Positions 53,679-62,415 of a stretch of DNA of 64,000 nt are shown here, piece by piece. Origin of the DNA: Marinovum sp034669705 (lineage in GTDB: Bacteria > Pseudomonadota > Alphaproteobacteria > Rhodobacterales > Rhodobacteraceae); assembly GCF_034669705.1 (NCBI RefSeq), contig NZ_JAXMOR010000011.1:1-64000 (forward strand), read 5' to 3'. Each line of letters begins with the position of its first letter. The stretch's first letter is position 1. The notes beneath the pieces are model-generated. The model made no database searches. It had not been told where the DNA came from and saw only the letters and a program-made list of their open reading frames with translations. A program made the position numbers and the translations under genes.

Positions 53679-54791
53679 TCAGATGATTTCCAGATCCGCA
53701 TGCAGCGCGCCGGCGGCCTTGATGGCCTGCAGGATCGAGATGGTCTGCGTCGCGGTCAGCCCGATGGCATTGAGCGCGTCGACCAGCCGCTGCAGGCTGA
53801 CATCGGCGCCATCGAGAATGGTGAAATGGGTCTCGGTTTCCTCGACGCCGACGGTGGTGCGGGGCACGACAACGGTGGTGCCGCCGATGGTCACCGGGTT
53901 GGGCTGGCTGACTTCCGGGTCCTCGCGCACCATCACCGTCAGCCCGCCCTGGCTGACCGCCACCCGGTCGATGCGGACATTGGCGCCGATCACGATGGTG
54001 CCGGATCGCGCGTCGATCACCACCTTGGCGACGCCGTCGGGCGAGACCCGCAGGTTCTCGATATCGGCCAGAACGCCGGGCACGTCGAGCTTGTCGGCGC
54101 TGCCGAGCGCGATCTCGACGGTGCCGGGATCGAGCACCCGGGCGACATTGCCGCCCAGCCGGGACTCGATGGCCTCTTCGACCCGGGCGGCGGTGGTGAA
54201 ATCGGGGTTGCGCAGGTTGAGCCGGATGTTGCGCAGCGAGGCCAGCTCGAACTCGATCTCGTTCTCCACCGTGGCGCCGTTCTCGATCCGCGCGACCGTC
54301 GGCACGCCCTCGGTGAGCGAGGCCCCCTGCCCCTGCGCCGCCCAGCCCGCCACCGCGATCGGCCCCTGCGCCACCGCATAGACCTCGCCATCGGCACCGG
54401 TCAGCGGGGTCACGATCAGGGTGCCGCCGCGCAGCGAGCTGGCATCGCCCAGCGATGAAACCACCACGTCGATCGGCGAGCCGCGGCGGGCGAAAGGCGG
54501 CAGCATCGCTGTGACCATGACGGCGGCGGTATTGGCGGTCTTGATGCTGTCTTCCGAGAGGTTGCCGACGCCAAGACGTTCAAGCATCGCCTCGATACTC
54601 TTCTCGGTGAAGGGGCTGTTGCGCAGGCTGTCGCCGCTGCCGTTGAGGCCGACCACGAGGCCATAGCCCACCAGCTGGTTCTCGCGCACACCCTCGAACG
54701 TGGCGATGTCCTTGATCCTGACCTGCGCCATGGCCGATACGGCAGGCAGCAGGACAGCAGCAAGGGTTGCGAGAATGGCGAGGATACGCAT
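53679..54791 (-). CDS. flgI: Flagellar P-ring protein FlgI
   Basis: A 370-residue FlgI with an N-terminal signal peptide ending near AVSAMA-Q. Typical motifs are VRIKDIATFEGVRENQLVGYGLVVGLNGSGDSL and VMVTAMLPPFARRGSPIDVVVSSLGDA. It forms the periplasmic P-ring around the rod. It starts the leftward flgI-flgJ-flgN-like run. A perfect CtrA box lies 84-99 bases upstream. Confidence 0.95.
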   Translation of the reverse strand: MRILAILATLAAVLLPAVSAMAQVRIKDIATFEGVRENQLVGYGLVVGLNGSGDSLRNSPFTEKSIEAMLERLGVGNLSEDSIKTANTAAVMVTAMLPPFARRGSPIDVVVSSLGDASSLRGGTLIVTPLTGADGEVYAVAQGPIAVAGWAAQGQGASLTEGVPTVARIENGATVENEIEFELASLRNIRLNLRNPDFTTAARVEEAIESRLGGNVARVLDPGTVEIALGSADKLDVPGVLADIENLRVSPDGVAKVVIDARSGTIVIGANVRIDRVAVSQGGLTVMVREDPEVSQPNPVTIGGTTVVVPRTTVGVEETETHFTILDGADVSLQRLVDALNAIGLTATQTISILQAIKAAGALHADLEII

Positions 54792-54874
54792 GACGCTCCG
54801 GGGGTCTGACGGTCGGGCCCGCAGCGGAGCCCCTCATTGCAGAGTAAACATCGCAGGGAATGAAACCGCAATGT

Positions 54875-54890
54875 TTAATTCATGATTAAC
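54875..54890. promoter_or_regulatory. Perfect CtrA box between flgI and the FtcR-like gene
   Basis: The site is TTAA-TTCATGA-TTAAC, an exact match to the CtrA consensus TTAA-N7-TTAAC; the reverse strand also reads TTAA-N7-TTAA. It is 84 bases from the flgI start and about 99 bases from the preferred start of the divergent regulator, so one site may serve both. Confidence 0.7.
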
Positions 54891-54988
54891 CATTCTATTC
54901 TTGCCTTATGCTTGACCACCGGACAGGATGTGCGCAATGTATGCTTGCCAAAGCATGGCAGGGTTTCAACTTCGGTCAGGGGGCGCGG

Positions 54989-55741
54989 GTGCACATCTAC
55001 CTTTACGACACGCGATCGCACGCCCTTGGCGGATTGCTCTCCGATCTCGGCGAAGCCGCCTGGCAGCCGGTGCCGGTGACCGACGACTTCTTTGAACGCC
55101 AGCTCGACCTGCTGTCGCCAGAGGGGTTTGCCGACCGTCCGGTGCTGCTTTCGGCGCATCCGCAGGCGATCAAGCACATCGCGCGGCTCAGGCGGGCGGG
55201 CTGTTGCAACCCGGTGCTGGTGCTGCGCGGTCAGCGAGATCCCGAGGCGGCAATGGCGGCGCTCGATGCCGGCGCCGACGACGATATCGTCGGGCCGCTG
55301 ACCGGTCTCGAGTTGCGGGCGCGGGTCAATGCGATCACCCGGCGGTTCCACGGCCATGCGGCGGCGTCGATCCACATCGGCGATGTCACCGCCTATTTCG
55401 ACGGCCGCGACCCCGAGGTTGCGGGCCAGCCGATGAAACTGTCACAGCGCGAGCTGGCGATCTTTCAGCAGATTGCCCTGGCCGCACCGCGGGTGGTGTC
55501 GAAATCGCGGATCTACGATGCGGTCTACGGCATGGCCGACGACCAGCCTTTCGACAAGGTGATCGATGTCTACATTCACCGCATCCGGCGCAAGATCGAG
55601 GAGATGTCGCCGCTGAGCGACCCGCATATCCGCACCCTGCGCGGCCGAGGCTACAAGCTCGACCCGGCCGAAGCCGAGCCGGCCGACGGGCCGCTGCCGC
55701 TGGCCGGATCAGCTCATGAAGTTCAGAAAGCTCAGCTGTGA
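54989..55741 (+). CDS. FtcR/Rem-like flagellar response regulator
   Basis: A 250-residue protein with an N-terminal receiver-like fold (VHIYLYDTRSHALGGLLSDL, then VLVLRGQRDPEAAMAALDAGADDDIVGPLTGLELRARVNAI) and an OmpR-type winged helix at about residues 150-225 (LSQRELAIFQQIALAAPRVVSKSRIYDAVYG, then VIDVYIHRIRRKIEE). No phosphorylatable Asp is evident in the usual place. It resembles FtcR of Brucella and Rem of Sinorhizobium. I prefer the GTG at 54989, which starts at the first beta-strand and follows AGGGGGC. An in-frame ATG at 54908 would add 27 uncharacteristic residues. It converges with flgL, overlapping 33 bases. Confidence 0.82.
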   Translation: MHIYLYDTRSHALGGLLSDLGEAAWQPVPVTDDFFERQLDLLSPEGFADRPVLLSAHPQAIKHIARLRRAGCCNPVLVLRGQRDPEAAMAALDAGADDDIVGPLTGLELRARVNAITRRFHGHAAASIHIGDVTAYFDGRDPEVAGQPMKLSQRELAIFQQIALAAPRVVSKSRIYDAVYGMADDQPFDKVIDVYIHRIRRKIEEMSPLSDPHIRTLRGRGYKLDPAEAEPADGPLPLAGSAHEVQKAQL

Positions 55742-56755
55742 CAGCCGCGCGGTCACCGCGTAGCTGGCCTGAAGCTGGGTCTCGAGCGCGGTGATCTCGG
55801 TCGCGGCCTCATAGCTGTCGACCCCCACAAGATCATCGATCCGCGTGGCATAGACCGTGGCCCGGTCCTCCATGCGCGTATTGACCGCCTCGATCCGCCC
55901 TGAGGCCGCATCGAGCCCGGTCTGGCTGTCGAGCAGCCCCGCCATTCCTTCCGAGAGCCGGCTGGTCGCGGTGCCGACCCAGGCGGCATAGGCCCCGGGA
56001 TCGGCAATCTCGCTGACATCGGTCGCGGCCAGCATGGCCAGCCCCTGAAGCACGTTGCGGAAAGCCGGGTCATTGGCCTGCACCGAAAGCTGCAGGGTCT
56101 CGCCATCGCCGATGCCGAGGGTGGTGCCGGTGCCGCCGGAAGTGCCGAACAGCGCGTCGAAGCTGCCGTCGTCATTGTCAAACAGCGCGTCGATCTCGGC
56201 GATCCGCGCGGTGGCGTCGGCCGCGGTTTCCAGCCCGCCGGCGATCAGGGTCGCAACAACGCTGGCCGGGCTTTCGCCGGTGGCCGGGCTGGGCGCCTCC
56301 CAGGGGGTGAGCGACTGGGCCTCGACCGCGGTGCCGGCAAAGAGCGCCATGCCGGCGTGGGTGACATTGGCCTGGCTCACCATGGTGTTCAGCGCCTCGC
56401 GGGCCTGACGTTGAAGGCCCTCGGCCGTGGGGCCGCTGGCCTGGCTGTTGGTCAGCGCCAGTTCGAGCGCCGGCTGGACCGAGCCGCGCATGGTGTCGAG
56501 CGCGGTGCTCATGCTGTCGAGCCGCCCGGCCAGCAGGCTGTTGGCCGCGATCTGCGCGCTGTCGCGGGCGCGACTGGCGTTCAGCGCCAGCGCCTCTGAC
56601 GCGCCGGTGCCGAGCGACTTGTAGATGTCGCTCTTGACGCCGGTGGCAAGCTCCTGCTCGGCCTGGCCCAGGCGGGTCTGCAACTCGGCGTTGGTGTTGC
56701 GCCGCAGCAGGTTGCTGTAGAGCGTCGAGGGCCCGCGGGTCATATTGTAGATCAT
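55709..56755 (-). CDS. flgL: Hook-filament junction protein FlgL
   Basis: A 348-residue flagellin-like protein. The N-terminus MTRGPSTLYSNLLRRNTNAELQTRLGQAEQELATG and the C-terminus ITALETQLQASYAVTARLSQLSFLNFM have the flagellin coiled ends, but the sequence differs from the filament protein. It is exported to join hook and filament with FlgK. It follows flgK after 14 bases. The start could be the internal ATG at residue 5. Confidence 0.9.
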   Translation of the reverse strand: MIYNMTRGPSTLYSNLLRRNTNAELQTRLGQAEQELATGVKSDIYKSLGTGASEALALNASRARDSAQIAANSLLAGRLDSMSTALDTMRGSVQPALELALTNSQASGPTAEGLQRQAREALNTMVSQANVTHAGMALFAGTAVEAQSLTPWEAPSPATGESPASVVATLIAGGLETAADATARIAEIDALFDNDDGSFDALFGTSGGTGTTLGIGDGETLQLSVQANDPAFRNVLQGLAMLAATDVSEIADPGAYAAWVGTATSRLSEGMAGLLDSQTGLDAASGRIEAVNTRMEDRATVYATRIDDLVGVDSYEAATEITALETQLQASYAVTARLSQLSFLNFMS

Positions 56756-56769
56756 CGGTGCGTCCTTCC

Positions 56770-58179
56770 TCAGGCCGAGGCGAGCAATGTGTCGATCATT
56801 TCGGTGGCCACGGTCAGCACCTTGGCATTGGCGGCATAGGATTGCTGGATCGAGATCAGCTGTTGCAGCTCGTCGTCGATATTGACGCCGGAGAACGCCA
56901 TCCGCGAGCTTTGGACCGCCACCGCCCCTGCCGCCAGTTCGGCGGCCGAGCTCTCGGCCCGGACGCGGGTGGTGTTCTGGCTGGCGATCAGCGTGGCGAC
57001 ATAGTCCGGCAGGGAACTGCGCGCGCCCAGACCGGCGCTTTCGTCAAAGCTGGTGGCGGCGCTCAGCGCGTCGCCGAAAGCGCGGGCCAGGCTGTTGTCA
57101 CCCGGGGCACCCGGCTCTGTCGCGCCGATGCCGTCGCGGATCCGCCAATGCGCGCCGCCGGCTTCTGGCAGCACCGCGTCATTGATCGCGATGCGGCTGG
57201 CAAGGCCTGGCGCGATGTCATCGCCGAGCGCCGCACCGGCATCGGTAAAGAGCCCCGTCTCGCCGGCCGCGAGGCTCGGGTCGGCGGTGGCCATGGCGTC
57301 GATCAAGGCGCCGGCCACCTGGTCGAGCTGGGCCTGCATCTCCGGCAGGATGTCGCTGTGCAGGGCGATCTTGCCGGCCAGCGCCCCATCGGCGATGCCG
57401 CGCGCTCCGCTCCGGCCGGGGGTGATGTCGACCTCGCCGGCCAGCAGGGTGCCGGTTGCGGCGTCGAACTGCAGCACCTCGGCCGAGCTGCCAGAGAGCA
57501 GCTGTGTGCCGCCGGTGGTAAACAACTCCATCCGGCCCTTGGTGTCGCTGCGCAGGGTGAAATCGGTCAGCTCGGCCAGCGCGTCGAGCTCGCTGCCGAT
57601 CTGGTCGTCGAGCGCCAGACGCGCCTCGCCCTCGATACCGCCCGAAATGCGGTCGTTCATCGCCAGCAGCCGCGACAGGCTGGCATTGATCGCGGCCACA
57701 TCGCCAGTGATGGCGGCGGCCGTGTCGCCGGCGGTGTCAGACAGCGCATCGCCGGCGCGGTTGAGCGTCGCCGCCAGGTCCTGCGCGGCCGTCACGGTGG
57801 TCCGCTGCTGGGCGCTATCGGCTGGTGCGACGGCCAGCAGGTCGAGCGCGTTCTGAAAATCGGTCAGCCGGGTCAGCACGGTGGTGGTGCTCTCGCTGTC
57901 GCCGAGAAGCGTGGTATAGGGCGAGAGGCCGGTGGCGATCGCGTCCTGGGTGGCGGTGCGCGCCACCTCGCCGCGGTACATCGCATCGAGCGAACTGTCG
58001 ACCGCGCGGGTGATCACCGAGGCCCGCGGCGTGCCGGACGGATCGGTGGTGACCGAAAGATCGCGGCGCGCAAAGCCGGCGTTGCCGGCGTTGGCGATGT
58101 TGTTCGAAACGGTCTCGGCCCAGCGCGAGCTGGTGGTCATCCCGCTTGCTGCCACTCCGAGCGCAGAAGTCAGGCTCAT
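56770..58179 (-). CDS. flgK: Hook-associated protein FlgK
   Basis: A 469-residue FlgK. The rod-type N-terminus is LTSALGVAASGMTTSSRWAE with VSNNIANAGNAGFARRD, and the C-terminus is SGVNIDDELQQLISIQQSYAANAKVLTVATEMIDTLL. It caps the hook and starts the hook-filament junction. It lies between flgE and flgL on the same strand; the 43-base gap to flgE carries its ribosome site. Confidence 0.93.
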   Translation of the reverse strand: MSLTSALGVAASGMTTSSRWAETVSNNIANAGNAGFARRDLSVTTDPSGTPRASVITRAVDSSLDAMYRGEVARTATQDAIATGLSPYTTLLGDSESTTTVLTRLTDFQNALDLLAVAPADSAQQRTTVTAAQDLAATLNRAGDALSDTAGDTAAAITGDVAAINASLSRLLAMNDRISGGIEGEARLALDDQIGSELDALAELTDFTLRSDTKGRMELFTTGGTQLLSGSSAEVLQFDAATGTLLAGEVDITPGRSGARGIADGALAGKIALHSDILPEMQAQLDQVAGALIDAMATADPSLAAGETGLFTDAGAALGDDIAPGLASRIAINDAVLPEAGGAHWRIRDGIGATEPGAPGDNSLARAFGDALSAATSFDESAGLGARSSLPDYVATLIASQNTTRVRAESSAAELAAGAVAVQSSRMAFSGVNIDDELQQLISIQQSYAANAKVLTVATEMIDTLLASA

Positions 58180-58222
58180 GGCGCCCTCCTGTCAGGCCGA
58201 TTGCTGGCCTATCCTTGGCCGA

Positions 58223-59521
58223 TTAACGCTTGATGTTCACTGTTTCCGACAGCATCTCGTCGGCGGTGGTGATGATCTTGGCGTTGGATGAATAGGCGCG
58301 CTGGCGCTGGATCAGGCTGGTGAGCTCCTGCGCGATGTCGACGTTGGCCGATTCCACCCCGCCAGAGGTCAGCGTGCCGGTCTCGCCGTCGCCGGCCTGC
58401 CCGAGATAGAAACCGCCGGACCCCGCAGACATGGTGAAGGTCGAGTTGTTCGCGGTCTCCAGCCCGTTGGCATTGGAGAAGGTGGCCAGCGGCACCTGAT
58501 AGAGCGCGCTGCGGGCACCGTTGTCGAAGATGCCCCAGACATTGCCGAACTCGTCGAATTCCACCCGCGCCAGCACGCCGCTCTCGGCGCCGTCGGCCTC
58601 GATCGCCAGCGGCGAGTAGTCGCCGGCGAACTGGCTCAGCCCGTCAAAGCTGCCGGGCGCGCCGAGCGTCAGATCGATGGTCTGCGGTGTGGTGCCGTTG
58701 TCGATGGTCAGGCTCATGGTCCCGGTCACCGGGTCAAAGGCAAACCCGGCCGGCGCGGTGGCGAGGGCGGTGGCATCGGCATAGCTCTGCGGGGCGCCGG
58801 CGGTGGCGCCGCTGTCGGCAAAGGTCACCGTGACCTCGCCGTAATCGGTGGTGTCGTCGTGGATCCGCACCTGCCAGGAATTCGCCGTTGCGGTGGGCTG
58901 GAACGACAGGGTCAGACGCTCGGCCCCGCCAAGCGCGTTGTAATACTCGATCGACGAGACAAAGGGATCACCCGCCTCCAGCTGGCCGGTTTCCTGCGCT
59001 GGCAGGTTGCCGCTGATGCCGATCCCGGCCGTGGCCGAGCCCGAGATCGAGCGCGCGGCGACATTGACCGGCTCGAGATCGGCAAAGCTGTTGCGGTCGA
59101 CCCCGCCCAGGGTCCCGTTCGCGCCGTAGGCATAGCCCATCAGGTACATCCCGGCAGAGTTGACCAGGTTGCCGTCCTGATCCGGCTCGAAACTGCCGGT
59201 GCGGGTGAACATGTTGCCGGTGGCATAAGAGGCTTCGATGTTGGAGTTGACCACGAAGAAGCCGCCGCCGCTGATCGCCAGGTTGGTGGCGATGGCCGTG
59301 TCGAGGTAGTTGCCGTCGTCGGTGTTGCGGTGGATCGAGGTGGTCTGCACCCCGGTCGACATCGCCCCGGTGGCGGTCACGCCAGAGGTCACCATCTGTT
59401 CGAAGCTGCGACGATAGCCGACCGTGTCGGCGTTCGCGATATTATAGGAAATGCTGCTCACTGCCGTGGAATTTGCCAGCAGGCCGCTGACGCCAGACGC
59501 CATCGCGTTGGAAATGCTCAT
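58223..59521 (-). CDS. flgE: Flagellar hook protein FlgE
   Basis: A 432-residue hook protein. The N-terminal motif is MSISNAMASGVSGLLANSTAVSSISYNIANADTVGYRRS and the C-terminal ANVDIAQELTSLIQRQRAYSSNAKIITTADEMLSETVNIKR, both standard for rod/hook proteins. I use the ATG at 59521, with AGGCGG upstream. A near-CtrA box lies 64-79 bases ahead of it. Confidence 0.94.
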   Translation of the reverse strand: MSISNAMASGVSGLLANSTAVSSISYNIANADTVGYRRSFEQMVTSGVTATGAMSTGVQTTSIHRNTDDGNYLDTAIATNLAISGGGFFVVNSNIEASYATGNMFTRTGSFEPDQDGNLVNSAGMYLMGYAYGANGTLGGVDRNSFADLEPVNVAARSISGSATAGIGISGNLPAQETGQLEAGDPFVSSIEYYNALGGAERLTLSFQPTATANSWQVRIHDDTTDYGEVTVTFADSGATAGAPQSYADATALATAPAGFAFDPVTGTMSLTIDNGTTPQTIDLTLGAPGSFDGLSQFAGDYSPLAIEADGAESGVLARVEFDEFGNVWGIFDNGARSALYQVPLATFSNANGLETANNSTFTMSAGSGGFYLGQAGDGETGTLTSGGVESANVDIAQELTSLIQRQRAYSSNAKIITTADEMLSETVNIKR

Positions 59522-59584
59522 AACCGCCTCGTTTTTGCCGTGTCGGTGTTTGGTCACCGTTGCAACAACATATAGAGCAGCAAG

Positions 59585-59600
59585 GTTACAGCAGGTTTAA
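59585..59600 (-). promoter_or_regulatory. Near-consensus CtrA box upstream of flgE
   Basis: Read leftward the site is TTAA-ACCTGCT-GTAAC, eight of nine positions of the CtrA consensus. It lies 64-79 bases upstream of the flgE start, in the 168-base gap before the repeat-type gene. Confidence 0.45.
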
Positions 59601-59689
59601 AGCGGGCCATTCCAAGCGATATTTCACCAGAGCTTGCCCGCTGGACGGCTATTCTTGTGGCAGGGGGCGGTTTCTGTCCGGTCCTGACG

Positions 59690-61558
59690 TCAGTTGACCC
59701 CGCGCGGCGCCGAGAGCGTGTCGAGCATCTCCTGCGCGCTGTTGATCCGGCTGCGGGCGGCGTCCTGGCGCAGCGGCAGGAGATCGGGCGGAACCCGGGT
59801 CAGTGTGGCGGCGATCTCGGTCCATTGCGGCAGGTCGGTCAGCCCGTCGAAGCGCTGTACCAGTTCGCCGGCGGTGAGACTGTCGCCGCTGCGATGTGCC
59901 GCCAGCAGGTACCGGATCGCATCCGGCAGCGGCAGATCCGGACCAGAGCGCTGCGCCAGCGCCGCATAGGCCGCCTGCGCCTCGGGCCATTCGCCGCGCT
60001 CGAACCGCGCCTGCGCCCGCAGCCGCAGAACCTGCTCCGGCGCGCCGCCGTCGGTATCGGACAAGAGCGCTGCCCTCTGGCCGGTTTCCTCCAGATGCTG
60101 CGCCGAGACCAGGGCCAGACGTTCCGCCAGCTCCGGGTCATCCGGCGTCGCTGCCGCGGCCAGCAACAGGCCCAGCGTCTCGAACTGCCCCCCAGCAAGC
60201 AGGGCCTCGGCCTCCTTGACCGCGAGCCGGTCGAGCGCGCCGGGCTCTGGCGAGAACAGTCCGAGGTCCTGCGCGGCGGTCAGGTGGTCGCGGATGGCGG
60301 CATACTCCTGCGCCGCGATGGTGGTCGCCCCGACCGCAAAGAAGTGGTCGGCAAAGTGCTCGGCCGAGGCGGCGTAGCCCTCGGTAAAGCGGAACCAGGG
60401 CGCGATGCGGGCATGCAGGTCCATGAAGGTCGACAGGGTGATCTCGCCTTCCGCGCCTTCGACGTAAAGCCGGTCGATCAGCTTTTGCGCCTTGCCGCGC
60501 GCCAGTGTTGCCTCGCGGCTGCCCGCATGACGCTGGCGCAGCTTGCCATAGGTCTCGGCCGCGGCCACCGCATCGCCGGAAATCTCCTGCAGCGCCGCGA
60601 GATCCGCCAGCGTCTCGGCCGCCAGCGCATCGCCGCGCCAGACCTCGGTCTCGAGTGCCAACAGATCCGCCGCCTCGGCCGAGCTCAGCGCCTCGTGCTT
60701 CAACCCCAATTCGACGATGGCGCGCCGTGCCCTGTGCCCCCAGAGATTGCTGGCCCCCTGCGCCAGCGCATAGCTGTCAAACGCCGCCAGCGGCTCGTCG
60801 CCGACCTCGGCCACCTTGCCCAGCAGAAAATGCAGCGCCGGCCCGTCGTCCAGGCTGGCATGATCGGCGAACCGGGTGGCGATGTCGCGCGCCAGCCGCC
60901 ACTGCCGGTCGTCTATGGCGCATTCCAGCATCAGCGGCAGCGCCTCTTCGCGCGCGGTGTCGGGAAACCGCTGCAGCCGGTCAAACGCCGCCCTGAGCCC
61001 CGGCGCGGCGCTGGCACAATCGTCGGCGCGCAGCTGCGACAGTGCCAGCAGCATCGGCTGGTCCGGCCAGTCGGCATAGCCCGGCGACAGCAGCGCTGCG
61101 GCGCGCTCGGTCAGCGGACGTTGCAACGGATCGAACAGGCCCAGCGCCAGCTCCAGCGCCGCCGCCCGCAGCCCGTGCGCCGGCGGCACTTGTGCGCCGT
61201 GCACCCCCGTCAGGATCGACAGCGCCTCAGTGATCATGCCGTGGGCAAAGTGGAACTCGGCCAGCTCCAGCAGCACCCGGTAGCGGGCCGGCGGATTGTC
61301 CTCGGCGCGGGTCAGCGCCTGCATCAGGGCGATGCGTTCCTCGAGAAACGGCTGCTTGCGGCGCGGCATCAGGTAGAGCACCGGCGGCGCAATCCCCCAG
61401 ACCGGGACCGCCTGCCCCGGCACTGCCTGACCCTGCACCGCGGGCACCGCCCTGACCCGCTCGGTCGTGGCCGAAACCGGCAGCGCCGCCGCAAGAATCA
61501 GCGCCGGAAGCGCCGCGATGAACCAAGGATAGGCCAAGTTTTTTCGCCGTTTCATCAT
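59690..61558 (-). CDS. Large periplasmic helical-repeat protein in flagellar cluster
   Basis: A 622-residue protein with an N-terminal signal or anchor (AYPWFIAALPALILAAALPVSA) and then a long Ala/Leu/Glu-rich helical body that looks like tetratricopeptide-type repeats (for example RYRVLLELAEFHFAHGMITEALSIL and AYAALAQRSGPDLPLPDAIRYLLAA). I recognise no enzyme motif. It lies between flgE and the divergent flgF. Rhizobial MotC is a periplasmic motility protein of comparable placement, so a motor-accessory role is conceivable, but similarity is not clear. Confidence 0.75.
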   Translation of the reverse strand: MMKRRKNLAYPWFIAALPALILAAALPVSATTERVRAVPAVQGQAVPGQAVPVWGIAPPVLYLMPRRKQPFLEERIALMQALTRAEDNPPARYRVLLELAEFHFAHGMITEALSILTGVHGAQVPPAHGLRAAALELALGLFDPLQRPLTERAAALLSPGYADWPDQPMLLALSQLRADDCASAAPGLRAAFDRLQRFPDTAREEALPLMLECAIDDRQWRLARDIATRFADHASLDDGPALHFLLGKVAEVGDEPLAAFDSYALAQGASNLWGHRARRAIVELGLKHEALSSAEAADLLALETEVWRGDALAAETLADLAALQEISGDAVAAAETYGKLRQRHAGSREATLARGKAQKLIDRLYVEGAEGEITLSTFMDLHARIAPWFRFTEGYAASAEHFADHFFAVGATTIAAQEYAAIRDHLTAAQDLGLFSPEPGALDRLAVKEAEALLAGGQFETLGLLLAAAATPDDPELAERLALVSAQHLEETGQRAALLSDTDGGAPEQVLRLRAQARFERGEWPEAQAAYAALAQRSGPDLPLPDAIRYLLAAHRSGDSLTAGELVQRFDGLTDLPQWTEIAATLTRVPPDLLPLRQDAARSRINSAQEMLDTLSAPRGVN

Positions 61559-61650
61559 GATTGTTCTTGATATACACCATGTGAAATCGCATTGTCAGCA
61601 AGAAAAGAGCCTCTGGCACGCTGCAGCTCAAGAATTGATCGGGATGAGTG

Positions 61651-62400
61651 ATGGATAATTCCACCTATGTCGCGCTGTCACAGCTTACCGCGCTGGAGCG
61701 TCAGCTGGACGTCACCGCCAACAACATCGCCAACGCCAACTCCACCGGCTTCAAGGCCGAGCGGGTGCTGTTCGAAAGTTACCTTCAGTCCGATGACAGC
61801 GCCTCGGCCGGCGAGAGCACCAACTACCTGATCGACCGCGGCTCTTATCTCGACAGCCGCTCGGGCGTGGTGATCCAGACCGGCAATCCGCTCGACATGG
61901 CGCTTTCGGGCGCGGGCTGGTTCGCCTATCAGCTTCAGGACGGGCAGCAAGCCTTTGGCCGCGATGGCAATTTCGTGCTCGATCCGCAGGGCCGCGTGGT
62001 CACAACCGCCGGGGCCCAGGTGCTTGACGCCGGCGGCGCGCCGCTGGCCCTGCCGCCGGCGCTGGCCGGATCGGTGGCGATCTCGGGCGACGGGGTGATC
62101 TCGTCCGAGGTGGGGGGCGTGCTGGGACAGGTCGGCATCTTCGCCCTGCCCGACCGCCAGAGCCTTGGCCGCGCCGGCGGCGGCATGTTCGTGACAGAGG
62201 ACGGGCGGATCGACCTGCAGGCCGACGAGACCGGCACCAAGGTGATCCAGGGCGCGCTCGAGGGCAGCAACGTGCAGGCGGTGAGCGAGGTGACCCGCCT
62301 GATCGACATCCAGCAGGCCTATCAGCACGCGCTGAACCTGATCTCTTCGGAAGACGACCTGAAAAAGGAAATGCTGAGCCGTGTCGGCCGCAGCACATAA
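61651..62400 (+). CDS. flgF: Flagellar proximal-rod protein FlgF
   Basis: A 249-residue rod protein. The N-terminal motif MDNSTYVALSQLTALERQLDVTANNIANANSTGFKAER is typical of FlgF, and the C-terminus LEGSNVQAVSEVTRLIDIQQAYQHALNLI matches the rod family. I use the ATG at 61651, with an upstream GGGATGAG site. It starts the rightward flgF-G-A-H run and is divergent from the repeat-type gene. Confidence 0.94.
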   Translation: MDNSTYVALSQLTALERQLDVTANNIANANSTGFKAERVLFESYLQSDDSASAGESTNYLIDRGSYLDSRSGVVIQTGNPLDMALSGAGWFAYQLQDGQQAFGRDGNFVLDPQGRVVTTAGAQVLDAGGAPLALPPALAGSVAISGDGVISSEVGGVLGQVGIFALPDRQSLGRAGGGMFVTEDGRIDLQADETGTKVIQGALEGSNVQAVSEVTRLIDIQQAYQHALNLISSEDDLKKEMLSRVGRST

Positions 62401-62415
62401 CAGAGGGAAACGCAG

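Noticed and set aside
54908..54988. Start of the FtcR-like regulator at the ATG 54908
   Set aside because: It adds 27 residues unlike a receiver domain. The GTG at 54989 begins at the first beta-strand and has an AGGGGGC site. Kept as an alternative only.
61610..61630. CTGGCACG-type sigma-54 promoter ahead of flgF
   Set aside because: The -24 half looks good, but GG to GC spacing is nine bases, not the required ten, and the -12 element is poor.
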